From Gamarada debralockiae (taxonomy: Eukaryota; Ascomycota; Leotiomycetes; Helotiales; Hyphodiscaceae), in contig NXFV01001417.1 in assembly GCA_002803225.1 (NCBI GenBank), positions 62,001-126,000 of the forward strand: 64,000 nucleotides of DNA, written 5' to 3'. The notes beneath the pieces are model-generated. The model was given only the letters and a program-made list of their open reading frames with translations, did not search any database and had not been told where the DNA came from. Every line of letters begins with the position of its first letter. Positions within the stretch are counted from its first letter, which is position 1. Shown here piece by piece: positions 10,336-21,498 of the stretch. The translations under genes were made by a program, and so were the position numbers.

Positions 10336-13156
10336 ATGAAGGAAGTCATCGTCTATCCTACTCCCACCCTCCATACCACAATCCACGATGCCCCTATCCC
10401 AATATCCGGTCCCAATGAGCTGGTTATCAAAGTCATAGTTGCCGGCTGTAATGTCAAAGGTGCGTGGAAACCCCCCATTCCGTTTCCCTCCACTTTCCTG
10501 CTCTTCCTTTCTCTCATATTCTCCATTTGTCCTAATCTTAGATCTCCTCCCTGCCCCGGCCCAGACCCAAATCATCCAGCTGACCGCCCGCACCTACAGA
10601 TTGGTTGCATCCAACCCTCCAAAATGTCGCCCTGAATTCAGGCGACGATATCGCAGGCATTGTCCACTCCATCGGCACTGAAATCGCAAAGACATGCGAG
10701 TTCAAGGAAGGAGATCGAGTCGCGGCTTTCCATCCTATGATGTCTCCGCACGGGGCTTTTGCCGAGTATGCTGTTGCGCCTGGGAGTACGGTGTTTAAGC
10801 TACCGGAAGCGGTGGGTTTTGAAGGTATGTTTGAGCTCTTTAACTTTGGATTGAATGCGATCAGTGGCGGGGAAAGCAAGTGCCTTGAAAATTTGCAAAG
10901 ATCTCTCGACCTATTTTGCGAACAGAACGCGAACTTTCATCCCAGGAAACGAAAAGGGTCGAGCAATCACTGTGTCTGCTCAAATCATATCAACGATTCA
11001 AACTCCCAAGGATCCTCATGGACACCGACTCCCAACGAACGCCTCAAGCTTTTTCTCAAGACGGCCGAGCTTTACGTTAGAGATGAAGTGAATTTCGCGG
11101 TCTTCGGAGAAGCTGAGCTTCTTGCTATAAAGATTCACAGTTTTCCGAATATTGGTCATGTAATCAATTCGCTTTGCCTGCTGCTACTTCCCTATGGCCT
11201 ATCTATTCGGAACATGACGCTATTGTCAAGAATCCTGTAGTTACTCCGTATGTCCTGTTTCTCACTGGCCCTATCATCAAGCTTTCCTGGACGCTTTGGG
11301 CAGCCGTTATCTACGACATTTGTCAGCGTCGGGTGCTTTGCCGTTGTCGTGGGCTTTCTCACAATCGTCAGCTATTTGAACGGGGGGCTCGAAAAGAATA
11401 CGGCACTACGCAATAACGTTTATGATTCTTCTCGACAGACCTCATGTCCAGAGGGTACAGTTCGAGACTGGAACACAGCCTGGGACAAACCTTTCCTGAT
11501 CCTCTGTGGGATTTGATTTGTTCGATGAATTGTTCGAAATGTGGATTCTGGAAATCCCGCTGCCGCACAGTTGTAACTTGTCAAAGGCCACACATGAAAA
11601 AGCCAGCATTTGCAGGCATCTGCACACAGGCCTCGTAAACATCTCAGAGCTCAAGGCGCCACCCACCAATACCGGACTCATTTCAACAGAATCGAAACTG
11701 CAGACCTTGAAAGGTTGCTGTTGGAATCACTACAGCGAATATCCACGACTGGAAGTACCTGCGAAATACACTACCAAACCAATACCCTCCATTATGGGAA
11801 GAAGTTTACCGAGATCTGTGAACAGTATGACGTTGAGTTGTCAAGGCTCAGAGTCTCAGGCCCTGGTTGCATGCAAGAACTACACGAGCAGTGCAAAAGG
11901 TTTATAATACAGATCGAATTTGACTGAGGGGGCGCTCTTTCATAGCATTGTCTCGGGTTCTCACGAGAGTTGCTCGCCAATGACAAGCTTGTCGACGACG
12001 ACAGTTTATCCGCCGATGACAACCTAAAAATCCTGGTGATTTCAGGAAGCACAAGCTGCCGAAAAGAAAACTATCTGCCAGTCGATACGCAACTGGTCCC
12101 TCAAAACATAACCACCTGGGGAAGCTCGAATGGCACAACATATCCATCTCCGCCTCTTCGCCGCCAACGTCTGGTCTAATGTGATGCTAGAAGTCCGCAT
12201 TTGGTATGGGTGCCTGCCACTTGAATTTTCAGAGAGTTCAGTTCGATGGTTCACTCATCTCAATTGACTGATCCAAGAGTGACCTGATCCAAAAATTGAA
12301 GCTTTGGAGCCCCAGTTTCTTTGGTTATTTCTTTGGGTCATTTCCTTACTTCTCCTGATTGGCTACTTGTAGCAAAGAGTGGTAAATCAACTGACATCTT
12401 GGAATAGAAGCAGCAACTATCCCCCTCGTTATCACAACCTCAGCCATCTCCCTCTTCCGACGCCAACATCTCCCACCACCATGGTCTCCACGCACAAACT
12501 CCAGCCCACCATTACCCCTCATAATCTACGGCGCCTCCGGTGCAGTCGGCACCTTTGCGATCAAACTCGCTCGTGCCGCAAATATTCATCCCATTATCGC
12601 CATCGCGGGAGGCAGTTCCTCGCACCTTCCACCTCTCCTCGACGACTCCAAAGGTGATGCTCTAGTCGACTATCGCGTTGGAGTTGAGGAAATGAAGAAA
12701 GCCGTCAGGGAGAAGCTAAACGGGCTCCCCTGTCACCATGCACTCGATTCGATCTCCGGGAAGGGGACGTGGATTCCCGTCTCTCACATGGTTTCGCCCT
12801 CCACCGCAACTCAACCCTCCTATCTATCCGTCGTTTCAGGCGCGAATAAATATGTTGAAGAGGAGATTCAATATGGGGTGAAAATCGTTTACACGTTTGT
12901 AGGAACTGCACATCTTGGAGCGTATAAGCCGGGTATGGTGAAGCAGGATGAGGATACAGAGTATGTGAAGAGTGATCCCGAGTGGACACATGTATTCTTT
13001 AGGTATGTGGCGAGGATGCTTGCGGATGGGAGGCTGACGGGACATCCGTGGGAGGTTGTTGATGGTGGATTGGAGGGCGTGGAGAGAGGATTGACGATGT
13101 TGAGGGAGGGGAAGGCGAGGGGCGTTAAGTTTGTTTATCGTGTTGGAGAGGCTTAG
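10336..13156 (+). CDS. Medium-chain dehydrogenase/reductase (enoyl reductase or quinone oxidoreductase type)
   Basis: An NADPH-dependent MDR enzyme of the zinc-lacking type. Three exons join perfectly in frame: 10336-10459, 10600-10824 and 12408-13156 (365 aa). Exon 1 gives a GroES-like start (MKEVIVYPTP ... KVIVAGCNVK). Exon 2 continues DWLHPTLQ ... LNSGDDIAGIVHSIG and GDRVAAFHPM ... GAFAEYAV. Exon 3 begins AATIPLVITTSAISLF and contains the Rossmann nucleotide loop IYGASGAVGTFAIKLARAA. Late conserved segments include YGVKIVYTFVGTAH and LADGRLTGHPWEVVDGGL. Intron 1 is 140 bp. Intron 2 is 1,583 bp, far longer than any other in the window, and is described separately. Its splice ends (GTATGT and AATAG) still keep the frame, so the gene may be functional. 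Related enzymes act on enoyl or quinone substrates; the actual substrate is unknown. Confidence 0.82.
10825..12407 (+). other. Oversized intron with foreign-looking content
   Basis: This 1,583-bp interval separates codons for GFE and EAATIPL, which are adjacent in the protein family. It contains several protein-like fragments in changing frames, for example SLWPIYSEHDAIV and PYVLFLTGPIIKL (about 11180-11280), FAVVVGFLTIVSYLNGGLEKNTALRNNVYDSS in part (about 11330-11430), and GFDLFDELFEMW (about 11507-11545). They look like a degraded fungal coding sequence on the same strand that was inserted into an originally short intron. I see no clear inverted repeats. The 5-bp word AGTGG occurs near both ends (about 10864 and 12379) and could be a target duplication, though that is weak evidence. 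Confidence 0.5.
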
Positions 13157-13839
13157 TTAGCTAGGAAGGGTGTTCGAGCTTCCGTCATCTAGTCGTTCGA
13201 ATAATATTAGGTAATTTAAAATCTTTAAGTCCTCGTTTCAGGGGTTTAAGGAGAGACGAAGAGGTAGCTTTAATGCTGATTGAGGTCGTGGGGCAAGCAG
13301 GTTTGAAGAGAGAAGTTACCCTGAGTATAGAAAAGGAGTTTTTTGTGTTTGAGAATTGAAAACCCCTTTGTCATGGATCATTTGGAGAGCTGCAATTGGG
13401 ACAGCAATCACTGACATATTTTTTGGATAGAACGGAAGGGAGAGTGGGTGATCTGACTAAGAATATTCGATTTCGGCAATCTATTCAGGGTACGATGGGA
13501 TAAGATGATTCTCATGTCTTTCCAAACAATCCTACCTGATGCTACTGTGGATTCCACGTGACTTCCAAACCGTCGCCTAAGTCGCCTCGTTTCAACCTCA
13601 AACTTTCTTCCCACCTCCAAATTTCTTGAATGCAATTGTTGTCTTATACGCAATTTATCCACGTTCGCGATCAATAAACACTCAAGTTCTTAATGCTGCG
13701 CTTTCGTTCCACCAGCGAGTCGTTCTGAAGGTGACGAAACGATTGCCCTCGAAGCTAGGGAAAAGGAGAGCCTCACCCTTCTCGATCGCCCACCCTTGAA
13801 TACTTTCCCTCCCCGATCGCACTGCGCCGGATTTTTGTC
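13157..13839. other. Intergenic region
   Basis: No coding signal seen. It holds the 3' flank of the reductase and the former promoter of the F-box relic. Confidence 0.5.
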
Positions 13840-15493
13840 ATGTCTCTCACAACTCTTCCAAATGAAGTTCTAGTACAAATCTTCTTCCGAATCGATGATT
13901 GAAGCACATTGTACGCCTTGTCATTGTGCTCCCGCCGAATCCACGAATCGTTGAGCCAGTTCTCTACAATGTCTTCAGAGACGCCGATATACATGACCTT
14001 GCTTTGTTCTTGAGAACTGTATTAGCAAAGCCGCACCTTGGACAGCACGACAGAACATTCCAATCCCGATATGATTTCTTTCCAGTTCCCGGCGTGCGTA
14101 TGACGGAACCGCTTTTTTTCTATGGATGTCTTTGGACAAGAGAACTGGAGTAGACTATGTATGATATGTTTGGCTCCTTACCCCCTCTTTCCAGTTCTCT
14201 TTATCTCCGTTCATCTCCTGTTGTGGCAAAGGACGAAAAGCAGCTTGTTTTACTTCCAAACTGTTCCGAGTTATTAACATTTGAGCTGACCAGATTCTCA
14301 ATTTAGATGCCGCTATCCATTCAGCAAGCCTCAGCGTTGACCAGGTCAGACTTTGGATAGATACAATTTATTGTAATAATTGGGAGGCTGTTGTGGCACT
14401 GGTGCTTGTCATTCTTCCAAGACTTGAGCACTTGTGTTTGGAAATGGCCGGAAAACGTTGTTGGTCAGAACAATATCATAATTTTTTGGACAGCTATGGT
14501 CCTAAGCTGTGGATAGGATCACCTCCCGAGCGAGCCGCGTGTGCCTATCTACGTGAAACATCTGAAGGAGGTGGTCATCTCGCCGTAAATAGCCATCTAC
14601 GCAATCTGCCCAGCCCACAGATATAGGCACCATTTTGTGCGATCATTTTTAGTGCCTTATTCAAAAGAAAGGCATTATCCGTGTTTCAATAGCTGAGTCA
14701 CCACTGACAATATTGTCTCTAGATATGACACGGAGACGCCTATCACTATGGATCAACTCCTCCCATAACTCAAAGTCAAATCTGCCACTACGTTCAAAAT
14801 GGATTTCCTCGAGATCCATGAATGGGAGAAACTTGATTTTAATTTATTTCAAACGAAGGACATCGAGCTCAGTCGCTCCTACCTAGCGACTGCCGCTTTC
14901 TGACTCTTCCTTCAATGCTTTCCAAATTTGGAAAGACTATCATACGAGCATAATGGGCGCTTAGCTTCAGATCACCCTCTCCAACCAGCCTTTTGGGTCG
15001 TGCATTGGCACACTTCGGACCTTGTCTGCGAGAGCTCATCCTGATCGACGAAAACCCGGCCACGGTTGGTGATCTGTTCTCAGGAGCTACAGAAGTGCAT
15101 CTCCGCGACGACGAGGTCGGACCTATAGGATCTTTCGCAGACTATTCCAAACTTAAGGTGCTAGACACCATGTATCATATCCTAATAACGCCCTATTACG
15201 CGGAAGACGAATGACATACGGTATATGAAGAACCAGTCCATATGGATGCTTTACCTGCGAGTATCAGATATCTCACCGTACGATACTGCCCAGAGGACTT
15301 TATCCCACCTATTCATGAATTTTTTAACCAAGTTGAGAGGTTTCCGCAGCTTACGAAGTTCACGGTCGTATTTGATAGATCCGGCCCCGAAGTCAAGATA
15401 TCGGAATCTTCCTTGCGAATTTTCAGGGAAGAGAGTACCAAACGTGGCATCTCTCTCGAGTTGCAATATCTTGGTGTGGAAGTGGATGTTTGA
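13840..15493 (+). pseudogene. F-box protein with LRR-like C-terminus, decayed
   Basis: A former F-box substrate adaptor. ATG 13840 opens with SLTTLPNEVLVQIFFRIDD, a clear F-box start, and is stopped in frame by TGA 13900-13902. The same frame continues STLYALSLCSRRIHE, then a one-base shift near 13942 leads to VEPVLYNVFRDADIHDLALFL and RTVLAKPHLGQH. Further pieces in different frames follow: VLVILPRLEHLCLEM (about 14400-14445), ALAHFGPCLRELILIDEN (about 15000-15055), and the terminal part LPASIRYLTVRYC ... PQLTKFTVVFD (about 15250-15375), ending at TGA 15491-15493. The order matches fungal F-box proteins with leucine-rich distance-type C-termini. Multiple stops and shifts make it non-functional. 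Confidence 0.72.
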
Positions 15494-15705
15494 ACGTCAT
15501 TGAGCGAAAGCGCCTATCACAGCTCTTGAACTCCAGGATCTGGAGCCATGACGTGGGGATTAAATCAGTCCCTTGCTCACTTGCCGCGGGTCGATCCGCG
15601 GCTTCTGACATGGGCCGTTACCCCGCAATCACGGACACACATATAAAAATCCAATTTGTTCACGTCAAGAAACAGACTACTTTGACGCTCCATCCTTCAA
15701 ACAGA

Positions 15706-16679
15706 ATGGCGTCCAAGACAGACTTTCCAGGAGTTGCTTTGGTGACAGGTGCAGCATCAGGTGATTACACTAAACCCCTTTCAGCATGCAATACAAACTG
15801 AAGTGCTCTCTAGGTATTGGCTTTGCGGTAGCGAGTGCCTTTGCCAAAGCAGGATGCACTCGCATCCTCCTCGTAGATCTCAACATATCCGGTCTCACAG
15901 CCGCCCAAGAAACCCTCACTGCATCGCATCCAAGCCTCAGAACCCTGTGTCTACCTGTCGATATCTCCCAAGAAGGAGCCATGGAGAAAGCTCTAGAGAC
16001 CGCGATGGACCTTGAAGCTTTCGGACGTCTTGACTATGCCGTCAACTGTGCTGGCATGAACGGCATCAACGCCGACCACGCCCCCACGAACTCGACAGAA
16101 ACGAGTCTGGAGTATTTCGATAAAGTGAATGGGGTTAATTATCGAGGGACGTGGATGGCGAATAGAGCGTATTTGAAGATCATGATGGGGCAGGAGCCGC
16201 TGCCGAGTCATGATGCTGAGACTGAGGGGCGGGAGCAGAGGGGTAGCATTGTCAACCTGTCGAGTGGGTTGGGTGTTATTGGGATGCCGAAGAATCGTAC
16301 GTCTCTTATAACAACTTCTAACTTGTTCGGATTGAGCCAGTACCTGAACTCCCTGGCGATAATACTGACGCTTATGTCTTGAATAGCTGTCTACAGTGCC
16401 TCGAAAGCAGCCATCATAGCCCTGACTCGCAATGATGCTATTGATTACTCCGAATACAAGATTCGAATCAATTGTGTTTGCCCCGGGTTGATTGATACGC
16501 CTATGACGACGGCTATGGGCGATCCAGGAGCGATGAAGTGGGTAGTTGATTCGACGCCTTTGAAGAGAATGGGAAAAGCAAACGAGATTGCAGACTGTTG
16601 TGTTTTCTTGAGTAGCACAAGGGCGAGCTGGATACAAGGGCAGTCGATAATTGCGGATGGAGGTATTGTACTTTTGTGA
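15706..16679 (+). CDS. Short-chain dehydrogenase/reductase (SDR)
   Basis: A classical cytosolic SDR of 276 aa in three exons: 15706-15760, 15814-16296 and 16387-16679. Introns are 53 and 90 bp, both phase 1. The cofactor loop TGAASGIG (about residues 14-21) spans intron 1. NCAGMNG lies where NNAG is usual. INLSSG-like NLSSGLGVIG carries the catalytic serine, and YSASK (Tyr182, Lys186) completes the active site. The C-terminal INCVCPGLIDTPM and the end SWIQGQSIIADGG are typical. Asp in VDLN after strand 2 points to NAD(H) preference, an inference from family rules. Substrate unknown. It follows the F-box relic and is not close to the reductase at 10336, so no pathway can be read from the context. 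Confidence 0.93.
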
Positions 16680-16891
16680 TGTTTCCCTTTGTCTCTCTTG
16701 GTTGGTAACTTGAAAGATATGCGGAATGCAAGGCTCTCGCTGGCCGCTGGGTGCTGGATGCTGGGTGTTCGTGTATTTCCAATAAGTGGATCTCTCTTAA
16801 TCTACAACAGCGTATCTCAGGTTCTTTTTACCTGAGTCTGTGGACTTAGACGCTCTGAAAGTTCTTTCTTCCGAAGAATCCAGCCTCGTGG

Positions 16892-17180
16892 TCAGTAGCG
16901 TTTCGAAGACGATCCGCAGCCTTGTATTCTACATTTAGGGATGCCCAATGATTCAAAGTAGTTAATAATTTTGTCAGCCTTACTATGGCTATACAAGCCC
17001 TTTGCGCGTTCCATGACGTTGGATTCTAACTCGGCAACCTTCTCCCTTACCGAGATTTTCACGTACACCGCCAAGCCATCACCACCAGGAAATTCTCGAG
17101 GATCATTCAAAGCAACACGATCTTATAGATTCGCTGCCTTCAGAAACTCTTGTGGTGTGCCTAAGAAGTGTTGTAAAGGC
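16892..17180 (-). pseudogene. Unidentified coding relic
   Basis: On the minus strand one frame reads HFLGTPQEFLKAANL, then a stop, then RVALNDPREFPGGDGLAVYVKISVREKVAELE in parts, and NYFESLGIP near its end. The composition looks like real protein with a single nonsense codon. I do not recognise the family. It could be a fragment of a longer vanished gene, or chance. Confidence 0.25.
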
Positions 17181-17257
17181 TTAGATTTTTAGAAAGATAC
17201 GAGAATGTCTGACTTGTGAGGGGAATCGGTGTACGACACATCTCTGGAGAAGAAAGG

Positions 17258-17268
17258 AGTATAAAAGT
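17258..17268 (+). promoter_or_regulatory. TATA-box-like site
   Basis: GTATAAAAG lies about 100 bp upstream of ATG 17368 of the small secreted protein relic, followed by a CT/CA-rich leader. Position and sequence fit a strong fungal core promoter, as expected for a highly expressed secreted protein. Confidence 0.5.
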
Positions 17269-17367
17269 AGAGGTTTCCCCTCCGATTTAACTGCACCAGC
17301 TCACTATCATCAGCTCAATCCATACACTTCCAAACAGACACACTACCAAAGCAAACCCAAAGTCAAA

Positions 17368-17767
17368 ATGCAATTCTCCATCACCCTCCTCGCAACCACA
17401 GCTGCTCCCTCTCTACCGCGGCAGCCGACGGAATCTTCGCCATCAACGGCACCGGTTCCGTGGGTTCACCCCACGCTGTCACTCTTCGGGCCCTCAACGG
17501 CAACGTCAGCGATGCCCCAACATGCTCTGGCACCGCCCAGACTGCTCCCCTCCCAGCCTCTGGCAACATCCATTGCAACCAGACTACGCTCTGAGCTACA
17601 CCTGGGAATCCGTCGACGGTTCTATCGTCGCTACCTATACGGATCCCACGAACATTTTTACCTACAATGTGCCCAACACTTGCTGTTTTGGAGATGGTCC
17701 TACTTGCACCTTCGTGTTCCAGGACTTGTTCCCAAGCAAGTGCACTTGCCGCTCTCTGCGCGCTTAG
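17368..17767 (+). pseudogene. Small secreted cysteine-rich protein, double frameshift
   Basis: ATG 17368 gives MQFSITLLATT, a signal-peptide start. The frame then shifts by one base between about 17396 and 17412. The second frame reads AAADGIFAINGTGSVGSP, TLRALNGNVSDAPTC and SGNIHCNQ. A second one-base shift near 17585 leads to the third frame: YALSYTWESVDGSIVATY, then CCFGDGPTCTF, and CTCRSLRA before TAG 17765-17767. Joined, the parts would describe a secreted protein of about 130 residues with seven cysteines in the mature part, the size and layout of a fungal effector-like or surface protein. Family not identified. The promoter with TATA and CT-rich leader is preserved, so inactivation may be recent. 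A sequencing error cannot be excluded for either shift. Confidence 0.65.
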
Positions 17768-20239
17768 ATAAAACGTCCGGATATGACGAAACGAGAGAAT
17801 TTGGAGTGCTTAACGATATAATAATTAAATATGTACAACAGATCTATAATGAGGTATTACCTTTACGCTGGTATTTACATTATTGGGATAAATCCTAGCG
17901 CAGATCGAGTGGTGGAGCGCACACTCTGCGCCCCTCCTTAATATATAACTACTTATATTTTATCAAACATAAACCCGAGAGTTAGAATTTGCACTCGTCC
18001 ATCGTCACCAGGATATGGTGTTGAATCGGTGCCACTCGACGTCTACGGTCTAACAGGCTCAGTGTTGATCTGTCTGTGATTACGCTCTCCTGCTCCTACG
18101 GCTCATTGTTCAGGCACATGAGCAAATTGGAAAGCCTGCTCGATATCTTTGCATTTGAAACGTTAATCGAGGTATGGCCCAAATTCTTCAAACGAAACCT
18201 TTCATTCTGGTCATGAAATTCCAAACCCCGTGAAACTACTCAGTGACGAGCACCTGCCTCCAGTATACTGCTTGCCTCCTACCCCACACCCTAGCCACTG
18301 AGAGCACGCCATAGCACCACCTGCGTTCTACCTTCCTTCCAGAAAATCCTCGTTCCTTAAAGCTCCTGTTTTATTGGACGATCGTAAATGACCATATCAA
18401 TCACCACGACAAGTGCCGAAGCGAAGCAGTACCTCAAACCTATTCGAGATAGAGCTGACGGAGGTGGCACTTTTGAGGAGGCTACTTGAGAATAAGCTTT
18501 TAAGCCGCCAAGACGCCGGTATATGGCTGCTCTTATGGACATTTTTCCAAAAAACGATTTTGCCGTTTTCTCTACTAACAAGAGCCCCAATTTCTCTAAT
18601 ATCACCACTGTACGGGCACGTGATAGACAGTTATTAGTCACTAATTCAATAAGGGTTTTTAAAAAAAAAAAATTTTGACATTTAGGAGCCTTTTAAGATA
18701 AGTGAATTAGTAGCTAGTAACCTACAATTTTCATATATAAAACCTAAAAGTTAGCAATTATATAAGCCTATAAGTTTAGTGACCGATGGCTTAAAATTTT
18801 AGCGATTAAGAGCCTGTAAATTTAGTGACTGATAGCCTAAAATTTTAGCGATTGATAGCCTAAAATGTAGTGACCGATAGCTTGAAAATTTAGCGATTAA
18901 GGGCCTGTAATTTACCTTCTAAGTAATAGCTCACTAGCTTGCTTAAAGCTAAAAACCAAAGGCCTATAACTTAATCACTAATAGCCTGTCAGGTCACTAA
19001 TTCTAGGCTTTTACTTACTATTTATTATTACTTAGGCATGAGATAGAGTGTGAGAAAAGCGAAGTCTATACTAGTTTTACGAAGGCGGCGAGGAATTCAG
19101 GGAAATTTTTTTTTTTTTTGTATTCCTGAATCAGCCTTTAACTAGTTAAAGTCTTGAAAACTCTTGGAAAAGTATCAGAATTCGTCAAGATCGAACATCA
19201 GGAGGATGCGGACTTCTACATATAGCAGTACTGGTCTCAGCCTCCCCTAGCCCCCCATTATTACAACGATCCGAGTTCCGCGGCAAATAAGAATCGAAAG
19301 CGCTATATATTTGTGGCCATTTTGCCATAAAATGGTAATATTGACAATAAATGGTGATAACTGGTAGTTATAGCCATAATACCAATGATATATTATTGAT
19401 ATCACTCAAATTTTGAAAATGATACACCAGAGTGCCGATGCTTCTAAAGGGGCTCTTCCCCTTTTTGTGATACCTTGGTATTGTATATTTGTGTTCTAGC
19501 GAGAAGTCATTCCAAATTTCTCAAGCAACTTACTAATAAGGATGGAGTCAGTCGCTCTAATGCCAAGCAAAGACTTGCATTATTGATGTGATCGACCTAC
19601 ATGGCATCTCGGAAGAGAATATCTTATATCTCAACCGCCATGGCTATTTCGAACGAGTACCGTTTGCCAACTCTATACTTGAGTGTGATGTGAGATTCGA
19701 TCGCGGGCGGAAGCTCCAGCCAGCCGAGCGATTCAAACGTCCATTTTTAGTGGAGTTGATGGGTGCTGAGGAGCTGCAGGTGATGGCCAAGAGATGCAGC
19801 GAAGTGCCAGAGCATATTGGGTGAGAAGGAAATAGCTCACTATATGACTTTCCCGCAGAAAAGTCAGATGGCAAATGAGTTCGTATGGCAGAAGTAATGG
19901 GTGTTTTTGGACGTTACTCTTCGAACGGGGATTAAGTCCCCAGTTCAACAATCCTCAACATCTCCCCGAATTAGTCAACAAAGCCTATTCTCCAGATTCA
20001 ATGTTGAGCCAGTCTTTCCACGTGATTGGCAGATTCGCGGCGAGAACATGGCATCCAGAATATGCCGAACTTAATGGCTTTGCCTGATAGCATATACAGT
20101 AGGCCCACAATCTCGAGAGGATTCATAGGTATGCTGATGTGTCTTACCAAAATTCTCTTCCAATAAGAGAGGATAATCATTATATAGACGTTGAGAGGGA
20201 CAAACTTAGTCAAACCCAGTCGAGTGGAACATCAAAAAA
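17768..20239. other. AT-rich, repeat-rich gene-free region
   Basis: About 2.5 kb with strongly reduced GC in 17.8-19.5 kb, a 23-bp tandem array (18751-18912) and homopolymer runs (18660, 19110). Around 19585-20090 some frames look slightly protein-like on the plus strand (for example HGISEENILYLNRHGYFERV) but I recognise nothing. It resembles a mutated transposon remnant zone. Confidence 0.5.
18751..18912 (+). repeat. Degenerate 23-bp tandem array
   Basis: About seven units of 22-24 bp in the pattern GCGATTAAGAGCCTGTAAATTTA / GTGACCGATGGCTTAAAATTTTA alternate, giving a higher-order unit of about 46 bp repeated three times (starts 18775, 18821, 18866). Differences between units are mostly C/T and G/A. 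Non-coding. Confidence 0.75.
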
Positions 20240-20721
20240 CAGCCTTGAACTTGTCTTCACCACCCTCTATGTCATGACCAAGCTGACTGATGGCCTTCTA
20301 TTGCCGGCGTAGGCAAAACAACTTATCATCTCAAATCAAAGTCCGGTGGCCTCATCTTCTTCGCCAAGCCAGATCAGTGTCCTCAAAGCTTTCGAGAAGA
20401 TTTGTCACATCAATGCCACTTGTTCGCTCTTCTCTTCGTCGTTGCGCTGGTTGATGCAGATGGCATCGATGCAGAGGACGCGTGGCTGGGAATCCAGTCG
20501 AAGACACAACAGAGGAGCGCAGAGGTCATGAAGACCGGTGTGTCATTTGCAACAATATCGAGCGTCTCGCTCTTATCGCCACAGCAATACGATAGTGCCT
20601 CGTACGGAGGCAAGTCGTAAAGCTGAGGTCTTGTGATTGAGTAAGCAAGACTTGTCACTGCAGACTGCGGTTGCAGAACCGTGAGGCGGATTTCATTCTT
20701 ACTGGGCTTCTCGTAGGCCAT
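20240..20721 (-). pseudogene. HET (heterokaryon incompatibility) domain protein, N-terminal relic
   Basis: HET-domain proteins trigger cell death on non-self fusion. Start ATG 20721 reads MAYEKPSKNEIRLTVLQP. Then LPPYEALSYCCGDKSETLDI is the first HET motif (normally YEALSYxWGD). A frame change near 20510 leads to QPRVLCIDAICINQ, the second HET motif, and RNDEEKSEQVALM. An in-frame TGA replaces the expected CGA of RQIFSKAL, and further on ILWLGEED-like LIWLGEEDEATGL is followed by another TGA. The motif order and spacing match the family, but the frame shift and stops show a dead gene. The rest of the protein is missing. Two of the changes are C-to-T type, compatible with RIP. Confidence 0.75.
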
Positions 20722-21351
20722 GGCGCACCTCTTAAAATACCATGAACAGAGCGAGTTTCTCCCCATCTAGTATAAAAAGGTGGGTACAGGTCTATACTCT
20801 TTCTTTTCTTAGACAGAATAAGGTGGTGAATAGACAAGGGAACTACGAAGGTAGCGGCCAAAAGTGTTGATAGTTTATTGTATTATTTGCGGCTCTTGAA
20901 TGGGTTTGAATGGCTTGCATGAATGAGCTTTCGGCTAATTTCCTGATTCGTCTGCTCTTAGTGCAACCCACTCACAGACCCTTGTCATCAGCTGCGGATC
21001 ATATATGCACTTCTTCAAATTCATCTAATTACTATCCGATGACTGGCGACCCGATTCATATCGTATCTCTTTTACTTAGCGCTATAGTTATAGCTATTGA
21101 CTACAATGTATATATAAGGCTGCTCCTTCGAAACAGCCTAGATCAGGTGACATTCACCACAACTGTCACATCTATAGCTACAGAGCATGCTATTCTAAAA
21201 ATGGATAAGGACCCACTAAATTATAGGGGACTATAGTGCACAAGGACTACAGTATTGGTGGCTTACAGGGCTTGTACAGGGACCCTAGACTTCCATAGGG
21301 GTGTAAGCACTATATTATCTGGACTGCGATCTTCGTCTAGCAGGAAACATA
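20722..21351. other. Gene-free interval with one copy of a dispersed repeat
   Basis: Contains the HET relic promoter and repeat copy A (20884-21134). From 21240 to 21351 I see no feature. Confidence 0.5.
20884..21134 (+). repeat. Dispersed repeat, copy A
   Basis: About 250 bp, from TTATTTGCGGCTCTTG to CTCCTTCGAAAC, is repeated in the same orientation at 29857-30133. Shared anchors include GAATGAGCTTTCGGCTAAT, CCTTGTCATCAGCTGCGG and CTCCTTCGAAAC. The copies differ by substitutions and several short indels. Both lie just upstream of a minus-strand relic gene. Confidence 0.85.
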
Positions 21352-21453
21352 GCTGACCCCCTCTTAAATACTTGTAATTATGGGCCATTTGCATGGGTTC
21401 TTACGGAGGGTGTTACAAGGTGTTTTACAGGGGCGGACAGCCAATTAGAGCCT
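21352..21453 (+). repeat. Left terminal inverted repeat
   Basis: Matches the reverse complement of 22740-22845 at most positions, with a few-base length difference near the outer end (a GACCCCCTC-type end against CTCTCCCCCCACC). Confidence 0.8.
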
Positions 21454-21498
21454 GCTTTCTGTCACATGGTATTAAACAGGCCAAATCATCAATATTAC

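Larger units (their letters stand above)
16680..17367. other. Intergenic region with a possible minus-strand relic
   Basis: The only protein-like stretch is on the minus strand at about 16892-17180, listed separately. The right end is the promoter of the secreted-protein relic. Confidence 0.5.

Noticed and set aside
10605..11240. A 211-codon protein starting in the reductase exon 2 and reading into the long intron
   Set aside because: It is read-through from exon 2 past a good GTATGT donor; the family sequence resumes only at 12408.
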